A stretch of 64,000 nt of DNA. Origin: JAKPAM01 sp047601745. GTDB taxonomy: Bacteria; Pseudomonadota; Gammaproteobacteria; Burkholderiales; Burkholderiaceae_E. Where the stretch lies: contig JASGIS010000001.1 in assembly GCA_047601745.1 (NCBI GenBank), positions 2,852,001-2,916,000 of the forward strand, in the 5' to 3' direction. This document shows positions 55,333 to 63,054 of this stretch, in pieces. The notes beneath the pieces were generated by a model. The model had not been told where the DNA came from. It saw nothing but the letters and a program-made list of their open reading frames with translations, and ran no database searches. Positions within the stretch are counted from its first letter, which is position 1, and each line of letters opens with the position of its first letter. The translations under genes were made by a program, and so were the position numbers.

Positions 55333-56432
55333 GCGAAACGACGCAGACGGGGGCGGCGACCCGGTCGCGCGCCGACCATGACGAGCACCGGGATCGAGCG
55401 GCGGGCCTCGTCGAAGCCGTTCTCGGCACCGGCGCGGCGCCCACGCGCCTGAGGCGGGTCTACGGGCTCGTCCGGTTCGGGCCGCGTATCGTGCGCGAAT
55501 ACCTGCGCGACTGCGCGCGATTCCTGCGCTACTCGGCGAGCCTGAGCGTGGCGTCGCGCCGCAATCTGCGGGCCAAGATCACCGAGGCCTTCCACAACAT
55601 CGAGAAGGGACTCTCGCTGCCGGCGCCGCGGCCGGGGTTCGGCGCCCAGGCGATCGACAACCTGCTGTCGCTATGCGACGCCTACGCCGCGCGCTATTCG
55701 GCCGACGAGCGCGTGCTGTACGCGGCGCGCGACGTGCTGCGCGAGTACCAGCGCTTCAACGAGGCGGCCGGCCATCCCGACTATCCGCACCGGCGGCGGC
55801 TGGACGCGTTCGTGAATCGCCTGCGCGGCGGCGGCGACCAGCGATACGGCGGCGTGCGGCCGATGTCGCGCGCCAGCGTGGCGGCGGCGATCGACGGCGT
55901 GCGCACCGAGTTCTTCCTGCAGCGGCACAGCGTCCGCCAGTTCTCCGGCGAGCCCGTCGATCTCGCACTGATCGACGAAGCGGTCCGGATCGCGCTGAAG
56001 GCGCCGGCGGTCTGCAACCGCCAGTATTCGCGCATCGTCGTCGTCGCGGATCCGGATCGTATCGGCGAGGCGCTGCGCATGCAGGGCGGCGCGCGCGGCT
56101 TCGCCGACGCGGTCGACAAGCTCATCGTCGTGACGACGCCGGCCAGCCAGTTCTGGGCGGCCGAGGAGCGCAACCAGCCGTGGATCGACGGCGGATTGTT
56201 CGCGATGAGCCTGCTGCTGGGCCTGCACGCGCAGGGGCTCGGCACCTGCTGCCTGAACTGGAGCAAGGACAACGCCCGCACCGCCCGGATGCGCCGCTTC
56301 CTCGATCTGGACGAGGACGAGCTGATCGTCATGATGATCGCGGTCGGGCATCTTCCGGACACGTTCCAGGTCGCCTATTCGCATCGCGTGCCGCCGTCCG
56401 AATGCATGCGCGTACTGGATCGCGCGGCGTGA
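55329..56432 (+). CDS. Nitroreductase-family protein with N-terminal extension, in the polysaccharide operon
   Basis: A 367-residue protein. Residues about 180-365 are a nitroreductase fold: RHSVRQFSGEPVDLALIDEA, APAVCNRQYSRIVVV, GLHAQGLGTCCLNWSKDN and MIAVGHLP, consistent with FMN binding. The first 175 residues form a separate helical region (RRNLRAKITEAFHNIEKGLS) found with such proteins in polysaccharide clusters. Its role in polymer synthesis is unknown; redox modification of a sugar or quinone-linked step is possible. It overlaps neighbours on both sides (ATGA and GTGA), so it is a true member of the operon. Confidence 0.82.
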   Translation: MSETTQTGAATRSRADHDEHRDRAAGLVEAVLGTGAAPTRLRRVYGLVRFGPRIVREYLRDCARFLRYSASLSVASRRNLRAKITEAFHNIEKGLSLPAPRPGFGAQAIDNLLSLCDAYAARYSADERVLYAARDVLREYQRFNEAAGHPDYPHRRRLDAFVNRLRGGGDQRYGGVRPMSRASVAAAIDGVRTEFFLQRHSVRQFSGEPVDLALIDEAVRIALKAPAVCNRQYSRIVVVADPDRIGEALRMQGGARGFADAVDKLIVVTTPASQFWAAEERNQPWIDGGLFAMSLLLGLHAQGLGTCCLNWSKDNARTARMRRFLDLDEDELIVMMIAVGHLPDTFQVAYSHRVPPSECMRVLDRAA

Positions 56433-57679
56433 GCGCGCCGCCGCGGCGGTTCGCGCAGGGCGCCTTCTCGCTGGTGTCGGTCTGCGCGAGGGTGCTGGGG
56501 CCGCTCGCCGTGCTGCTGATCCTCGCCCGCAGCTTCGCGCCCGAGGCGTTCGGCCGGTTCTCGCTGTACCTGGCGATCGCCGGCCTGCTGGGCCTGGTCG
56601 GCGACTACGGGCTGGGGGCGTCGGCGCTGCCGGACCTGGTCGAATCGGGGCGCCGCATCCGCGCCGCGTTTCGCCAGATGGCCGGCTTTCGCCTCGTCAT
56701 CGGCACCGCGACGATGGCCGTCGGCTCGGCGGCCGTGCTCGGGCTGTCGGCGATCGACGAGCCGCGCCTGTTCATCGTCTGCGCCGGCATCGCGCTGGTC
56801 TCGGGTTTCGTCGATTTCTCGCTGCTGCCTTTGCGCGCCGTCCAGGCCTATTCGCGCGAAGCCGCGGCGGCGCTGATCAGCGCCGCCGCCTACGTCGCCG
56901 GCGTGGCCGTGGCCGTGTCCTGGACGCGCGACCTGGTCGCGGTCGCGGTCGTCTGCCTGCTGTTCCGCGTGCTGGCGCTCGGCGCCGTCCTGGCGATCTG
57001 GCGCGGCGTCGCGCGCGAGCTCGGCCTGGCGGCCAGGCCCGGCGGGACGGCGCGCGAGGCTTTCGGCGCGCGCCTGCGGCGAGGCGGACCATACCTGCTG
57101 GATTCGCTGCTGTCCGCGGCGATCAACTACGTCGATACCCTGCTGATCGGCGGCCTGCTCGGGGCCGCGGCGGTCGGCCTGTACCAGCCGCCCGCGAAGA
57201 TCCTCCAGGCGAGCCTGCTGATCGTGCAGGTCGCGGCCTCGGTCTATCTTCCGCCCCTCGTTCGCGCGAGCGCCCGCGCCGAGCAGAAGCGGCTGATCGA
57301 TCGGATGAGCGTCGAGCTATCGGTGATCGGCCTGGTGGCCGCGCTGGCCGTCGGCGCGCTGGCGCCGCCGCTGCTGGACCGGCTGTTCGGTTCCGCGTAC
57401 CGGCTGCCGGCGCTCGCGTGGATCGGCTTCGCCTGCGCGCTGTGGGGCCGCCTGGCGGCGGCCGGCTACGGGATCGCGCTGATCGCGAACCGGCGCCCGG
57501 CGGACCGGGTCGCCGGGCAACTGCTGGTGCTGCTGACCTTCGCGACCGGCGTGCTCGCGACCGCGCCTCGTTTCGCGTTGACCGGCGTCGCCTGGTCGTT
57601 CGCGGCGGCGATGGGCGTCGCGCTGTCGTTCTATTTCGCGCGCGTTCGCCGGCTGTATCCGCGGCGCCCGTCGCAATGA
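56429..57679 (+). CDS. Polysaccharide flippase (Wzx / MATE-like)
   Basis: A 416-residue membrane protein with about 12 hydrophobic helices; RFAQGAFSLVSVCARVLGPL, SFAPEAFGRFSLYLAIAGLL and VGDYGLGASALPDLVES are typical of Wzx/RfbX-type flippases that move lipid-linked repeat units to the periplasm. GTG 56429 overlaps the previous stop (GTGA); its stop overlaps the acyltransferase start (ATGA). It pairs functionally with the ligase/polymerase-like protein encoded at 58960-60483. Confidence 0.88.
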   Translation: MSAPPRRFAQGAFSLVSVCARVLGPLAVLLILARSFAPEAFGRFSLYLAIAGLLGLVGDYGLGASALPDLVESGRRIRAAFRQMAGFRLVIGTATMAVGSAAVLGLSAIDEPRLFIVCAGIALVSGFVDFSLLPLRAVQAYSREAAAALISAAAYVAGVAVAVSWTRDLVAVAVVCLLFRVLALGAVLAIWRGVARELGLAARPGGTAREAFGARLRRGGPYLLDSLLSAAINYVDTLLIGGLLGAAAVGLYQPPAKILQASLLIVQVAASVYLPPLVRASARAEQKRLIDRMSVELSVIGLVAALAVGALAPPLLDRLFGSAYRLPALAWIGFACALWGRLAAAGYGIALIANRRPADRVAGQLLVLLTFATGVLATAPRFALTGVAWSFAAAMGVALSFYFARVRRLYPRRPSQ

Positions 57680-58803
57680 CGGAGGAGTCGATGTCGAGTC
57701 TCGGTGATCCGGCGCATGGTCGCGCCAACAACTGGAACCTGATCCGGCTCGTGCTGGCGACGATGGTGCTGCTGACGCACAGCTACGCGTTGGTGACCGG
57801 GGATCCGATCAACGAGCCGCTCAGGCGTACGTACGGCCTGACGCTGGGGACGATCGCCGTCGACGGCTTCTTCGTCGCCAGCGGATTCCTGGTGACGGCC
57901 AGCGTGACGCGCGAGCGCGGCATCGCCTATTTCGTCGCGTCGCGATGCCTGCGGATCTATCCCGGGCTGTGGGTGATGCTGCTGCTGACGGTGTTCGGCC
58001 TGGGCGCGTGGTGCACGACGCTGCGCTGGGCCGACTACCTCGGGTCCGCGCGAACGCTCGGCTATCTGGCGAGGACGGCCACGCTGGTCACCGGCGTGCG
58101 CTTCGAGCTGCCCGGGGTCTTCGCGTCGAACCCGTTCGCGTCGGTGTTCAACGGTTCGCTGTGGACGCTGCCCTACGAAGTCGGCGCCTATGCGTGCCTG
58201 TTTGCCGTGTCGCTCGCGGCGCGGATCTGCGAGCCTCGCGATCGCCGGATCACGCTGGGCCGGTTGGTGCTCGGCGCCTGGCTGCTGTCGCTGCTAGGGC
58301 TGTGGGGCGCCGGCGCGACCGGATCCGCGTGGACGACGACGTTGCGCCTGCTCCAGATGTTCTTCGCCGGCGCGGCGCTGCACGGCCTGCGCGACCGCCT
58401 GCGGCCGACCCGCGTCGCGATCGCCGGCGTCGCCCTGTCGTTCGTCGCGCTGTTCGCGCATCCGGTCGTGCTCAAGATCGGCTATCCGCTGCTGCTGCCG
58501 CTGCTCGTCGTGCTGGCCGCTCACGGCGACGCGGGCCGTCTGCGCGGCGCCGGCCGGTTCGGCGACTATTCGTACGGCATCTACATCTACGCGTTTCCGG
58601 TGCAGCAATGCCTGATCTTCGTCGGCCAGGGCGCGTCGGTGGCGGAGCTGGCCGTCAAGTCGTTCGTCGTGACGCTGGCGCTGGCCGTCGCGTCCTGGCA
58701 TCTGGTCGAGAAGCCGTGCATCGGGCGCAAGCGCGCGATGGCGGAGGCGCTGCGGCGGCTGTCGGCCGGGGGCGCCAAGCGCTTGGGGATCCGGTGGGGT
58801 TGA
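57676..58803 (+). CDS. Acyltransferase 3 family membrane protein
   Basis: A 375-residue membrane acyltransferase, last gene of the plus-strand half of the exopolysaccharide locus. The N-terminal NNWNLIRLVLATMVLLTHSY fits the family start, followed by AVDGFFVASGFLVTASVTR and RIYPGLWVMLLL, and the end has GDYSYGIYIYAFPVQQ and ASWHLVEKP. It probably O-acetylates (or succinylates) the exopolysaccharide. Start ATG 57676 overlaps the flippase stop by ATGA. It differs from the acyltransferase at 16244, which is unlinked. Confidence 0.9.
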   Translation: MTEESMSSLGDPAHGRANNWNLIRLVLATMVLLTHSYALVTGDPINEPLRRTYGLTLGTIAVDGFFVASGFLVTASVTRERGIAYFVASRCLRIYPGLWVMLLLTVFGLGAWCTTLRWADYLGSARTLGYLARTATLVTGVRFELPGVFASNPFASVFNGSLWTLPYEVGAYACLFAVSLAARICEPRDRRITLGRLVLGAWLLSLLGLWGAGATGSAWTTTLRLLQMFFAGAALHGLRDRLRPTRVAIAGVALSFVALFAHPVVLKIGYPLLLPLLVVLAAHGDAGRLRGAGRFGDYSYGIYIYAFPVQQCLIFVGQGASVAELAVKSFVVTLALAVASWHLVEKPCIGRKRAMAEALRRLSAGGAKRLGIRWG

Positions 58804-58812
58804 CCTTTGTGA

Positions 58813-58838
58813 GGGGGCGTCACGGCGGCGCCGCCCCC
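58813..58838. terminator. GC hairpin after the plus-strand polysaccharide operon
   Basis: GGGGGCG (58813-58819) can pair with CGCCCCC (58832-58838) around a loop that itself contains the palindrome GGCGGCGCCGCC. It lies nine bases after the acyltransferase stop. Possible terminator; no T run. Confidence 0.4.
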
Positions 58839-58866
58839 CCACCCGCGAGGCCAACGCCCTCGTGAC

Positions 58867-58936
58867 GAATCTTCGCAGAGGTCGAATCTTCGCAAAGGCC
58901 GAACCCCACGAAGAGGCCGAACCCCACGAAGATTTC
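58867..58936. repeat. Four degenerate 17-18 base tandem units between convergent operons
   Basis: Two units of the form GAATCTTCGCAGAGGTC (58867-58883 and 58884-58900) are followed by two of the form GAACCCCACGAAGAGGCC (58901-58918 and 58919-58936). They fill the gap between the convergent polysaccharide gene groups. No coding role seen. Confidence 0.75.
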
Positions 58937-58959
58937 GATCCTCCGATCAACGGCGAGCC

Positions 58960-60483
58960 TTAGCCCACCGCATCGCCCGCGCCTTGACGCCCGCCCGCAT
59001 CCCGTACTCCGCCCGACTCCCGCGAAGACCGGTCCAACGCCACCGCCAGCCCGGCGAGCACGAACATCAGCGAGTTGTTCTGGTCCGTGCCCAGGATCAG
59101 CTTGAACGCGAGGAAGCCCATCGTCGCGCAGACCGCCGCGCACGCGAACACGATCGACGCGGACGGCGGCCGCGTCGCGCGGGCGTGCCGGATCAACGTC
59201 CAGGCCGTGCCCGCGATCACGGCGACGAAGGCCGCGAGGTAAGGGATGCCGGCATCGAGCGCGGCCAGCAGCAGGTGGCTGTCTAGCGTGCGCACGCCTT
59301 CGGGCGCGCTCCTGAAATCGAGTTCGTACGCGCCCAGCGCCGGCCCATGGCCGAGCAGCGGATGCCGCGCGATCATCGGCAGGCTCGCGTACAGCATCCG
59401 CACGCGCGCGTACGAGCTGCCCATTTCCTCGAGGCTGCGTCCGACGATCAGCGGCGCGGCCAGCATCGCGAACAGGATCGCGCAGACCGCCAGCGTCGGC
59501 AGCCCGAGCGCCACCAGCGCGGCCGAGCCGTCGGCGCGCCGACGGTTCAGCAGCGCGACCAGCACGCTCATCCCGACGACGCCCAACGCCGCCACCAGCA
59601 TGCCGGTCCGGGTGCGGGCCAGCACGATGCCCAGAACCATGCCCAGCCCGAGCAGCGCGTGCCGCCAGCGGCGCCGCGACGTGATCCAGGCGGCGAGCTG
59701 GAACGGAATCAGCACCGCCAGGAATTCGGCGAACAGCAGCGGGTGGCTGAACGCCGCCTGCGCGCGGACCGCGCCTGCGCGCAGCTTCTCGCCGACGATC
59801 TGCTGCGCCATGCCCGGGTCGAGCAGGTTCAGCGTGATGAACGGTTCGAACACGTTGCGCCGCCACGCGACCTCCGGTATCGCGGTCGACACGTTGAACA
59901 GCGCCACGGCGATCAACGCGGCGATCAGGCGCCGGGCGTCGCGTTCGTCGTCGACCAGCGACACGACGATCACGAACGCCAGGTACAGGCTGACGATCTC
60001 GTCGATGACGCGCGGCAGCGAATAGAACGGATGCGTCGCCGCGACCGCCGCGGCGATCCGCCAGCACAGCATGAACGCGATCGTCGCGCTCAGGCCGCGA
60101 TGCCGGCTCAGCGCGTCGGCGAGCCGGCGCCGCAACTCGTCGCTGCGGATCATCACGACGCACCAGAGCAGTACGAAGCCGTAGTACAGCAGCTTTTGCG
60201 GATGCTTGATCGGCAGCGCCAGGATCGGCAGGAACGCGGCGCGCGGCCAGGCGAAGTACAGCGTGTAGACGACGATGAACATCCACAGCAGTCGCCGCCG
60301 CGGAGGGTCGGCCAGCGCCGGCAGCCGCCGCGTGACCAGCAGCGCGCCGCTGCCCAGCACCACGGCGGCCAGCGCCAGCTTCAACGGCATCGGCAGCAGC
60401 ACGATCGCCAGGCCGAGGACGACCGCTGCCGCGCCGGTGGCGGCAACGGTCAGGACCGCTGTCCGTCGCGCGCGGGCGTTCAA
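58960..60483 (-). CDS. O-antigen ligase/polymerase-like membrane protein
   Basis: A 507-residue protein with about 12 hydrophobic segments and a large periplasmic loop. It has the O-antigen ligase (Wzy_C/RfaL) pattern of helices around NLLDPGMAQQIVGEKLRAGA, ARTRTGMLVAALG and HPLLGHGPALGAYELDF. In exosortase-linked loci such proteins act as polysaccharide polymerases or ligases. The start is TTG 60483, overlapping the epsI stop as TTGA. It ends the minus-strand operon of epsF, epsG, xrtB and epsI. Confidence 0.85.
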   Translation of the reverse strand: MNARARRTAVLTVAATGAAAVVLGLAIVLLPMPLKLALAAVVLGSGALLVTRRLPALADPPRRRLLWMFIVVYTLYFAWPRAAFLPILALPIKHPQKLLYYGFVLLWCVVMIRSDELRRRLADALSRHRGLSATIAFMLCWRIAAAVAATHPFYSLPRVIDEIVSLYLAFVIVVSLVDDERDARRLIAALIAVALFNVSTAIPEVAWRRNVFEPFITLNLLDPGMAQQIVGEKLRAGAVRAQAAFSHPLLFAEFLAVLIPFQLAAWITSRRRWRHALLGLGMVLGIVLARTRTGMLVAALGVVGMSVLVALLNRRRADGSAALVALGLPTLAVCAILFAMLAAPLIVGRSLEEMGSSYARVRMLYASLPMIARHPLLGHGPALGAYELDFRSAPEGVRTLDSHLLLAALDAGIPYLAAFVAVIAGTAWTLIRHARATRPPSASIVFACAAVCATMGFLAFKLILGTDQNNSLMFVLAGLAVALDRSSRESGGVRDAGGRQGAGDAVG

Positions 60484-61172
60484 GCGGCGGCTCCGGCCAG
60501 CCGCTGGCGGGCCTGTTCGGGCAGCGTACCGAGCAGCGCCTCGATGAACGCCTGCTGCGTCGCGAAGCCGCGATCGACCTGGTCGTCGATCGTCGAGACC
60601 CGGAAGATCAGGCCGTCCGGAATCAGCCCGCGCATCGCGTAGGCGATCTGGATCCGCTTGTGGCCGAGCGTCGACGTGGTGGGCTGGTCGCCGACCACCA
60701 GCCAGTAGGTGACCGGCTCGGTGCGTCGTCCGTGCACCATCACCAGCCGCTTGACCGGCAGGTGGCGCGAGGCCGTGTCGATCGTGCCCGGCGACGCCGA
60801 GCGCATCATGAAACCCTGCGCCGGATAGCAGACCTCGGGCATGTGCATCGAGGTCGCATCGCTCTGGTCGCCGCCATAAGCGATCGACAGCATCACGCGG
60901 CGGCCGTCGGGCGCCGCGTAGACTCGCGACAGGACCTGCGCGTACAGCTTGTCGAGCAGCGCCTGCCCGACCGGATTGACGACCTGGCCGCCGGGCAGCG
61001 CCTGCCAGTCGCCGAAGCGCGCCGGCACCATCGTCTCCAGATCGAACGGCGGCAGCGTGTCGGACAGCCGGCGGGTCGGCTTGATCGCGTAGCTGGCGGT
61101 GCTGACCGCGGCCATCGACAGCGCGGCGATCAGCGAGCGGCGCAGGCGGGGATCGGCGGGGCGATCGCTCAT
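60480..61172 (-). CDS. epsI: EpsI family exosortase-associated protein
   Basis: A 230-residue protein with a single N-terminal hydrophobic segment (RRSLIAALSMAAVSTASYAI). VPARFGDWQALPG is the usual EpsI block, and the family's central core appears as MHMPEVCYPAQGFMM, with VTYWLVVGDQPTTSTLGHKR after it. EpsI is encoded next to, or fused with, exosortases, and its exact role in processing or polymer export is unknown. Its start overlaps the xrtB stop by ATGA. Confidence 0.93.
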   Translation of the reverse strand: MSDRPADPRLRRSLIAALSMAAVSTASYAIKPTRRLSDTLPPFDLETMVPARFGDWQALPGGQVVNPVGQALLDKLYAQVLSRVYAAPDGRRVMLSIAYGGDQSDATSMHMPEVCYPAQGFMMRSASPGTIDTASRHLPVKRLVMVHGRRTEPVTYWLVVGDQPTTSTLGHKRIQIAYAMRGLIPDGLIFRVSTIDDQVDRGFATQQAFIEALLGTLPEQARQRLAGAAA

Positions 61173-62077
61173 GTCGAAGCTCCGTGACGGCGCCGCGCGA
61201 TCCGCCGCAGCACCGAGTCGGTCACGATGATCAGCCCCAGCGCGCTGGCGAACAGCACGAGGCCGGCGAAGTCGTGCAGGAAACCCTGGCCGGCCGCGTC
61301 GCCGAAGTAGTAGGTGACCAGCGACAGCACGATCACGCGGATGACGTTGGCCGCGAACGAGATCGGCACGATCAGCACGGCCAGCGTCACGTTGCGCAGC
61401 AGCGACTGGTGGCGGACCAGGTTCAGGTACAGCAGGCCCAGCGCTTCGAGCGTGAACAGCGTGTGCAGGCCGGCGCAGGCGTCGGCGACGAACAACTGGT
61501 ACGGGCCGAGCTGCAGGATCACGCCGCTGCGCGCGATCGGATAGCCGATCCAGTACAGCAACTGCTCGACGACGTTCGATACCGCGATCTTCATCGGCAG
61601 CGTCACGTTGTCGACGATCACGCCCGGCAGCGGGATCATGAACAGCAGGAAGAACAGCGGGAACCACACCGTCTTCAACGCCGGTCCGCCGGCCAGCAGC
61701 AGGATCGACGCGCCGAGCGCGGCGATCAGCGATCCGATCTCGAACAGCAGGATGTCCTGCGAGCGGCCGGTCAGGTACAGCAGCAGCGCGAGCGCCAGCA
61801 CCAGCCAGCCGGCGCGGACCGCGCGGCGCGACGGCACGGTATCGCGCGCCAGGCGGGCCAGGTCGCCGCGTGCCTGATAGAGCAGCCACAGCGCGACCCC
61901 GAAGACGATCGGGCCGTGTCCTTGTTCGCTGCCGCGCCACAGCCCGGTGAACAGGTCGTAGAAGCTGGGCACGTACAGGCAGGCCAGCCCGAGCGCCAGC
62001 ACCAGCCAGGGCGCGGCCGCCGCCGGCGCGACGCGGGTCGGCGCGGACGGATCGGTGGCGACGGAATCAGTGCTCAT
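61169..62077 (-). CDS. xrtB: Exosortase B
   Basis: A 302-residue membrane protease/transpeptidase-like enzyme of about eight helices that processes PEP-CTERM proteins. The catalytic Cys is in VADACAGLHTLFTLEALG, the Arg in FAANVIRVIVLSLVTYYFGD and the His in GFLHDFAGLVLF. GSEQGHGPIVFGVALWLLYQ near the N-terminus is typical of exosortase B. It overlaps epsG (upstream) by 11 bases and epsI (downstream) by four. Its likely substrates in this window are the PEP-CTERM proteins at 22377 and 42750, which are unlinked. Confidence 0.94.
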   Translation of the reverse strand: MSTDSVATDPSAPTRVAPAAAAPWLVLALGLACLYVPSFYDLFTGLWRGSEQGHGPIVFGVALWLLYQARGDLARLARDTVPSRRAVRAGWLVLALALLLYLTGRSQDILLFEIGSLIAALGASILLLAGGPALKTVWFPLFFLLFMIPLPGVIVDNVTLPMKIAVSNVVEQLLYWIGYPIARSGVILQLGPYQLFVADACAGLHTLFTLEALGLLYLNLVRHQSLLRNVTLAVLIVPISFAANVIRVIVLSLVTYYFGDAAGQGFLHDFAGLVLFASALGLIIVTDSVLRRIARRRHGAST

Positions 62078-63002
62078 TGAAGACCGCTCCGATGACCTCG
62101 GCGCCCGACTGGACGAGGCCGGCTTCGAGCTGCTCGAGGCCGGCGACTCGCGAGACCGCGTTGCGACCGACGATCAATGCGCCGCGCGCGCGGCTGGCGA
62201 CCATCATCGCGTCGGACGATTCGGCGCAGGCGCTGGTGTCGGCGACGACGACGTCGAATCGCTGCGCGAGCTGCGCCAGGCACTCGCCGAAGCGGGGCCG
62301 GCTGAGCAGCTCCTGCGGGTTCGGCGGCGGCAGACCGGCCGGCAGCACGGACAGGCCGGGCAGCGCCGCGATCGGTACGATCGCCGGCTCGTCGGACAGT
62401 CCGGCCAGCCACTGCGTGAGGCCCGAGCGACCGTCGAGGCCGAACGATCGATGCAGCGACGGATGCCGCAGATCGGCATCGAGCAGCAGGGTCCGGTAGC
62501 CGATCTGCACGAACAGCACGGCCAGGTTGGCCGCCAGGAAGCTGCGGCCTTCGGCGCGATCAGGGCTGGCGATCGTCAGGCAGCGGCGATCCGCGCTGCC
62601 GTCGAGCCATCGCAGCAGCAACTGGCTGCGCAGGTCGCGCAAGGCTTCGACGAACGGGCTGAACGGCTGGTGCGCCGCGAGCACGGCCGGCGAGATGCCG
62701 CCTTCCTGCGCGGTACGCAGGTACGGATAGGCGAACTGCCGGGCCAGCGCCTGCCGGACGTCGTCGGCGTCGACGAGCCCCATCCGCTGCGCGATGTCGC
62801 CGAACGGCTGGCCGCTGCGCTGCTGCTCGGCCAGGATCCGCCCGGCGTCATCGAGCGACAGGCGGCCGAGATCGACGAGGATCGCGCCGATCCGGCGGCT
62901 CTCGTCGACGAGCGTCGCCGCGCGCGCGGGCGGCGGCGACGCGTCGATCGGCGCGGGCGGCGCTTCGGAGTGGAGGGGATCGATCGGCTGGGCGATGTTC
63001 AT
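62067..63002 (-). CDS. epsG: EpsG-type chain-length-determinant kinase-like ATPase
   Basis: A 311-residue cytoplasmic P-loop ATPase of the BY-kinase type that works with EpsF in polysaccharide chain-length control. The N-terminal 130 residues include an MshEN-like region (RRIGAILVDLGRLSLDDAGR). The ATPase domain has TIASPDRAEGRSFLAANLA as Walker A, LLLDADLRHP as Walker A' and VVVADTSA as Walker B. The Walker A reads DRAEGRS where the usual form is xxGEGRS (Gly to Ala). No Tyr cluster is present at the C-terminus. It lies between epsF and xrtB. Confidence 0.9.
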   Translation of the reverse strand: MNIAQPIDPLHSEAPPAPIDASPPPARAATLVDESRRIGAILVDLGRLSLDDAGRILAEQQRSGQPFGDIAQRMGLVDADDVRQALARQFAYPYLRTAQEGGISPAVLAAHQPFSPFVEALRDLRSQLLLRWLDGSADRRCLTIASPDRAEGRSFLAANLAVLFVQIGYRTLLLDADLRHPSLHRSFGLDGRSGLTQWLAGLSDEPAIVPIAALPGLSVLPAGLPPPNPQELLSRPRFGECLAQLAQRFDVVVADTSACAESSDAMMVASRARGALIVGRNAVSRVAGLEQLEAGLVQSGAEVIGAVFNEH

Positions 63003-63054
63003 CGGGAATCCTCGTGCAAGGGCCGCGGACGGCCGGACGCCGTCCGGCGGCGCG

